From the NCBI GenBank assembly GCA_020217035.1, contig JAIWOG010000180.1:1-17391 (forward strand): a DNA stretch of 17,391 nucleotides, in the 5' to 3' direction. Of the stretch, positions 15,599-17,391 are shown one piece after another. Below the pieces are notes generated by a model, which was given only the letters and a program-made list of their open reading frames with translations, searched no databases and was not told the origin of the DNA. The position numbers were made by a program, and so were the translations under genes. How positions within the stretch are numbered: the first letter of the stretch is position 1; each line of letters opens with the position of its first letter. This stretch comes from Magnetospirillum sp. GTDB taxonomy: Bacteria; Pseudomonadota; Alphaproteobacteria; Rhodospirillales; Magnetospirillaceae.

Positions 15599-17391
15599 TT
15601 ACTTCTCGCTTAAGATCACCCGGATACCGGCTTCCCCGGCCCGCAACCGCTTCAGATGGAAGGCGGCCAGCGGGTCGGTGGGGGCCAGGGCCGTGAACTC
15701 CTCCATGGCCGCCGGGTCGCCGGCGGCCATTTTTTCGTAAGCCGCCAGATATTCGGGGCGTTCGTCGCCTGGGGGCAGGGGTTCGTAGGCCAAGATCGCC
15801 TCGGTCTTGCCCTTCAGCACCAACTCGCCCACCGGGCGGCCGTGGAAATCCGGGCACAGGGCGACGGTGCTGGCGGCCACGCACAGGCGGGTGCCCAGGT
15901 GGCGGTTCACCGTTTCCAGCCGGGCGGCGGCGTTGACCGCGTCGCCCAGGGCGCGATAGTCGGAAATGCTGCCGCCGCCGATATTGCCGATAGTGACCGT
16001 TCCTGTGTTGACGCCGATGCGGGTCAGGCCCAGCGGATGGCCGGCCTGGCGCATGGCCGCGACGTAATCCTGGCTGAAGCGGTCCATGTCCAGGGCGCAG
16101 GCCACGGCGCGGGCGGCGTGGTCGGGCTGGATCACCGGGGCCGAGAACATCACCGCCACCGCGTCGCCGACGATGCGGTCCAAGGTGCCCTGATGGCGGA
16201 AGGCCACCTGCACCATGCCGTCGATGTAGCCGTTCAGCACCTGGATCAGGGTGGCGGGATCCGACGATTCCACCAATGACGTGAAACCGGCCAGGTCGGT
16301 CATGACGAACGAGCATTCGCGCCTTTCGCCGCCCACCGCCAGGGAATCCGGGTTGTCGATCAGGTGGCTGACCAGATTGGGCGAGATGTAGCGGGCGAAG
16401 GCGCCCTTGATGAAGGCGCGTTCCGATTGGTCCTGGCGGTGGCGGATCAGCGCGGTGACGGAAAAGCCGGCCAAGGCGGCGATCATCGCCGGCAGCGGGT
16501 TGGTCAGCAGCCGGCCATCCAGGAACAGCAGGCCCGAGGCGCAGGCCAGCACGACCACCATGACCAGGACGGCCGAACCGCCGGCCAGCGGCGTCATCCA
16601 GGCGGCGGCGGCCACCAGCAGCAGGCCGGCGGCCAGGGCCAGCAGGGTTTCGACGCCCTCGGCCCAGTCGGGGCGCTGCAACAGGCTGCCCAATTGCATG
16701 GCTTCGGCGGCTTCGGCATGCATGACCACGCCCGGCACGATGTCGCCCCCCGGCGTCAGCCGAATGTCCAGCAAGCCCTTGGCCGAGGCGCCGACGAACA
16801 CCACATGGCCGGCGATCGCTTCCTTGGCGGCGCTGCCGTCCACGATCTTCCAGGCGGGGACGAAGCGGTCGGGGCGCGGGTCGGTGTAATGCAGCCTTGC
16901 CGCCCCTTGGGCGTCCACCGGCACCCGCAAGTTGCCGATGGCGATTTCGCTGACCGCCCCGGTTTGCGCCGTCTTCACCAGCACGTTCTTCTTGCCCAGC
17001 GCCACGCGCAGGGCTTCCAGCGACAAAGCCGGCTGGATCTGGCCGTCCACCCGCACCAGCAGGGGAACGCGGCGGATGATGCCGTCGCCGTCGGCGGTGA
17101 AGGCGACGGCGCCGTTGCCGGCCGCCACTTGCTGCAAGGCGGGCAAGGACGGCACCGCGTGGCCCAGATCGGGCAAGATTTCCAGCGGCGACGGCCCCGA
17201 CAGGATGAAACGGGCCTTGGTTTCCAAGGCGGTGTCGCCGTCTTGGGCGCTGGCGGCGAAGGCGGTCACCACCCAGCCGCCGGCGATGGTGTCCGCCAAG
17301 ATCAGGTCGGGGTCGGGCAGGGCGGCGATGGCGCGGCGGGCGGAAGCGGGCAGGGGCCACGGCGCCGACACCCGGGCCGGCGCCGTGCGGT
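15599..17391 (-). CDS. CHASE2-domain class III nucleotide cyclase, N-terminus outside the window
   Basis: Membrane-bound cyclase expected to make cAMP or cGMP in response to an outside signal. Numbering is from GTG 17371. The C-terminal half of a CHASE2 sensor domain fills about 1-232 (HVVFVGASAKGLLDIRLTP, PGVVMHAEAAEAMQLGSLL). Three helices follow (about 239-259, 265-285, 290-310), then the cyclase domain (about 350-530). Metal ligands Asp359 (TDLAGFTSL) and Asp403 (IVGDAV) are 44 apart as usual. Asn480 and Arg484 (DAVNAAARLE) match the transition-state pair. The base-recognising Lys and Asp/Thr positions are Arg399 and Arg473. The frame stays open to base 17391 without a stop, and the first helix and half of CHASE2 are missing, so GTG 17371 is not the real start. 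Confidence 0.92.
   Translation of the reverse strand, partial: RTAPARVSAPWPLPASARRAIAALPDPDLILADTIAGGWVVTAFAASAQDGDTALETKARFILSGPSPLEILPDLGHAVPSLPALQQVAAGNGAVAFTADGDGIIRRVPLLVRVDGQIQPALSLEALRVALGKKNVLVKTAQTGAVSEIAIGNLRVPVDAQGAARLHYTDPRPDRFVPAWKIVDGSAAKEAIAGHVVFVGASAKGLLDIRLTPGGDIVPGVVMHAEAAEAMQLGSLLQRPDWAEGVETLLALAAGLLLVAAAAWMTPLAGGSAVLVMVVVLACASGLLFLDGRLLTNPLPAMIAALAGFSVTALIRHRQDQSERAFIKGAFARYISPNLVSHLIDNPDSLAVGGERRECSFVMTDLAGFTSLVESSDPATLIQVLNGYIDGMVQVAFRHQGTLDRIVGDAVAVMFSAPVIQPDHAARAVACALDMDRFSQDYVAAMRQAGHPLGLTRIGVNTGTVTIGNIGGGSISDYRALGDAVNAAARLETVNRHLGTRLCVAASTVALCPDFHGRPVGELVLKGKTEAILAYEPLPPGDERPEYLAAYEKMAAGDPAAMEEFTALAPTDPLAAFHLKRLRAGEAGIRVILSEK

Overview
The window is about 17.4 kb of GC-rich DNA whose gene families point to an alphaproteobacterium of the Rhodospirillales, probably Magnetospirillum-like. 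The grounds are a phosphate operon in the order pstC-pstA-pstB-phoU-phoB, a PstA with the extra N-terminal domain usual in alphaproteobacteria, a characteristic alphaproteobacterial palindromic intergenic repeat, and a density of multi-domain signalling proteins typical of the group. The genus is an inference from gene style, not from a marker gene.

Region 1 (1-4988, + strand) is one tight phosphate operon. It runs pstC (cut at its 5' end by the window), pstA, pstB, phoU, phoB, then phnN, with start/stop overlaps at phoU/phoB (GTGA) and phoB/phnN (TGATG). It encodes the high-affinity phosphate importer, its regulatory link PhoU, the response regulator PhoB and a ribose-1,5-bisphosphokinase-type enzyme. 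PstS and PhoR are not in the window.

Region 2 (5013-8234) holds four items. The first is a minus-strand gene for an unrecognised secreted protein in a clear local drop of GC. Next come a minus-strand AEC-family permease and, divergent from it, a plus-strand class I aldolase of the DapA/NanA superfamily. A 58-bp alphaproteobacterial palindromic repeat follows between convergent genes.

Region 3 (8248-13261) has a minus-strand TPR-radical SAM-SPASM protein. Divergent from it is a 1183-residue membrane hybrid histidine kinase (HAMP, PAS, HisKA, HATPase, degenerate REC, intact REC, HPt) with no response regulator beside it.

Region 4 (13286-17391) is the most interesting stretch. It contains a minus-strand protein combining a kinase-like but catalytically dead N-terminal domain with an intact cyclic-nucleotide-binding domain. 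Divergent from it is a coupled pair: a secreted FecR-domain protein and an OmpA-type lipoprotein. Convergent with that pair is a CHASE2 class III nucleotide cyclase, cut at its N-terminus by the window end, that has its metal and transition-state residues but Arg at both base-recognition positions. Together they could form an envelope-sensing cyclic-nucleotide pathway with sensor, second-messenger enzyme and effector in one place. That is a hypothesis from gene content and gene neighbourhood only.

No rRNA, tRNA, CRISPR array, insertion sequence or prophage gene was seen. No gap without a gene exceeds 300 bases.
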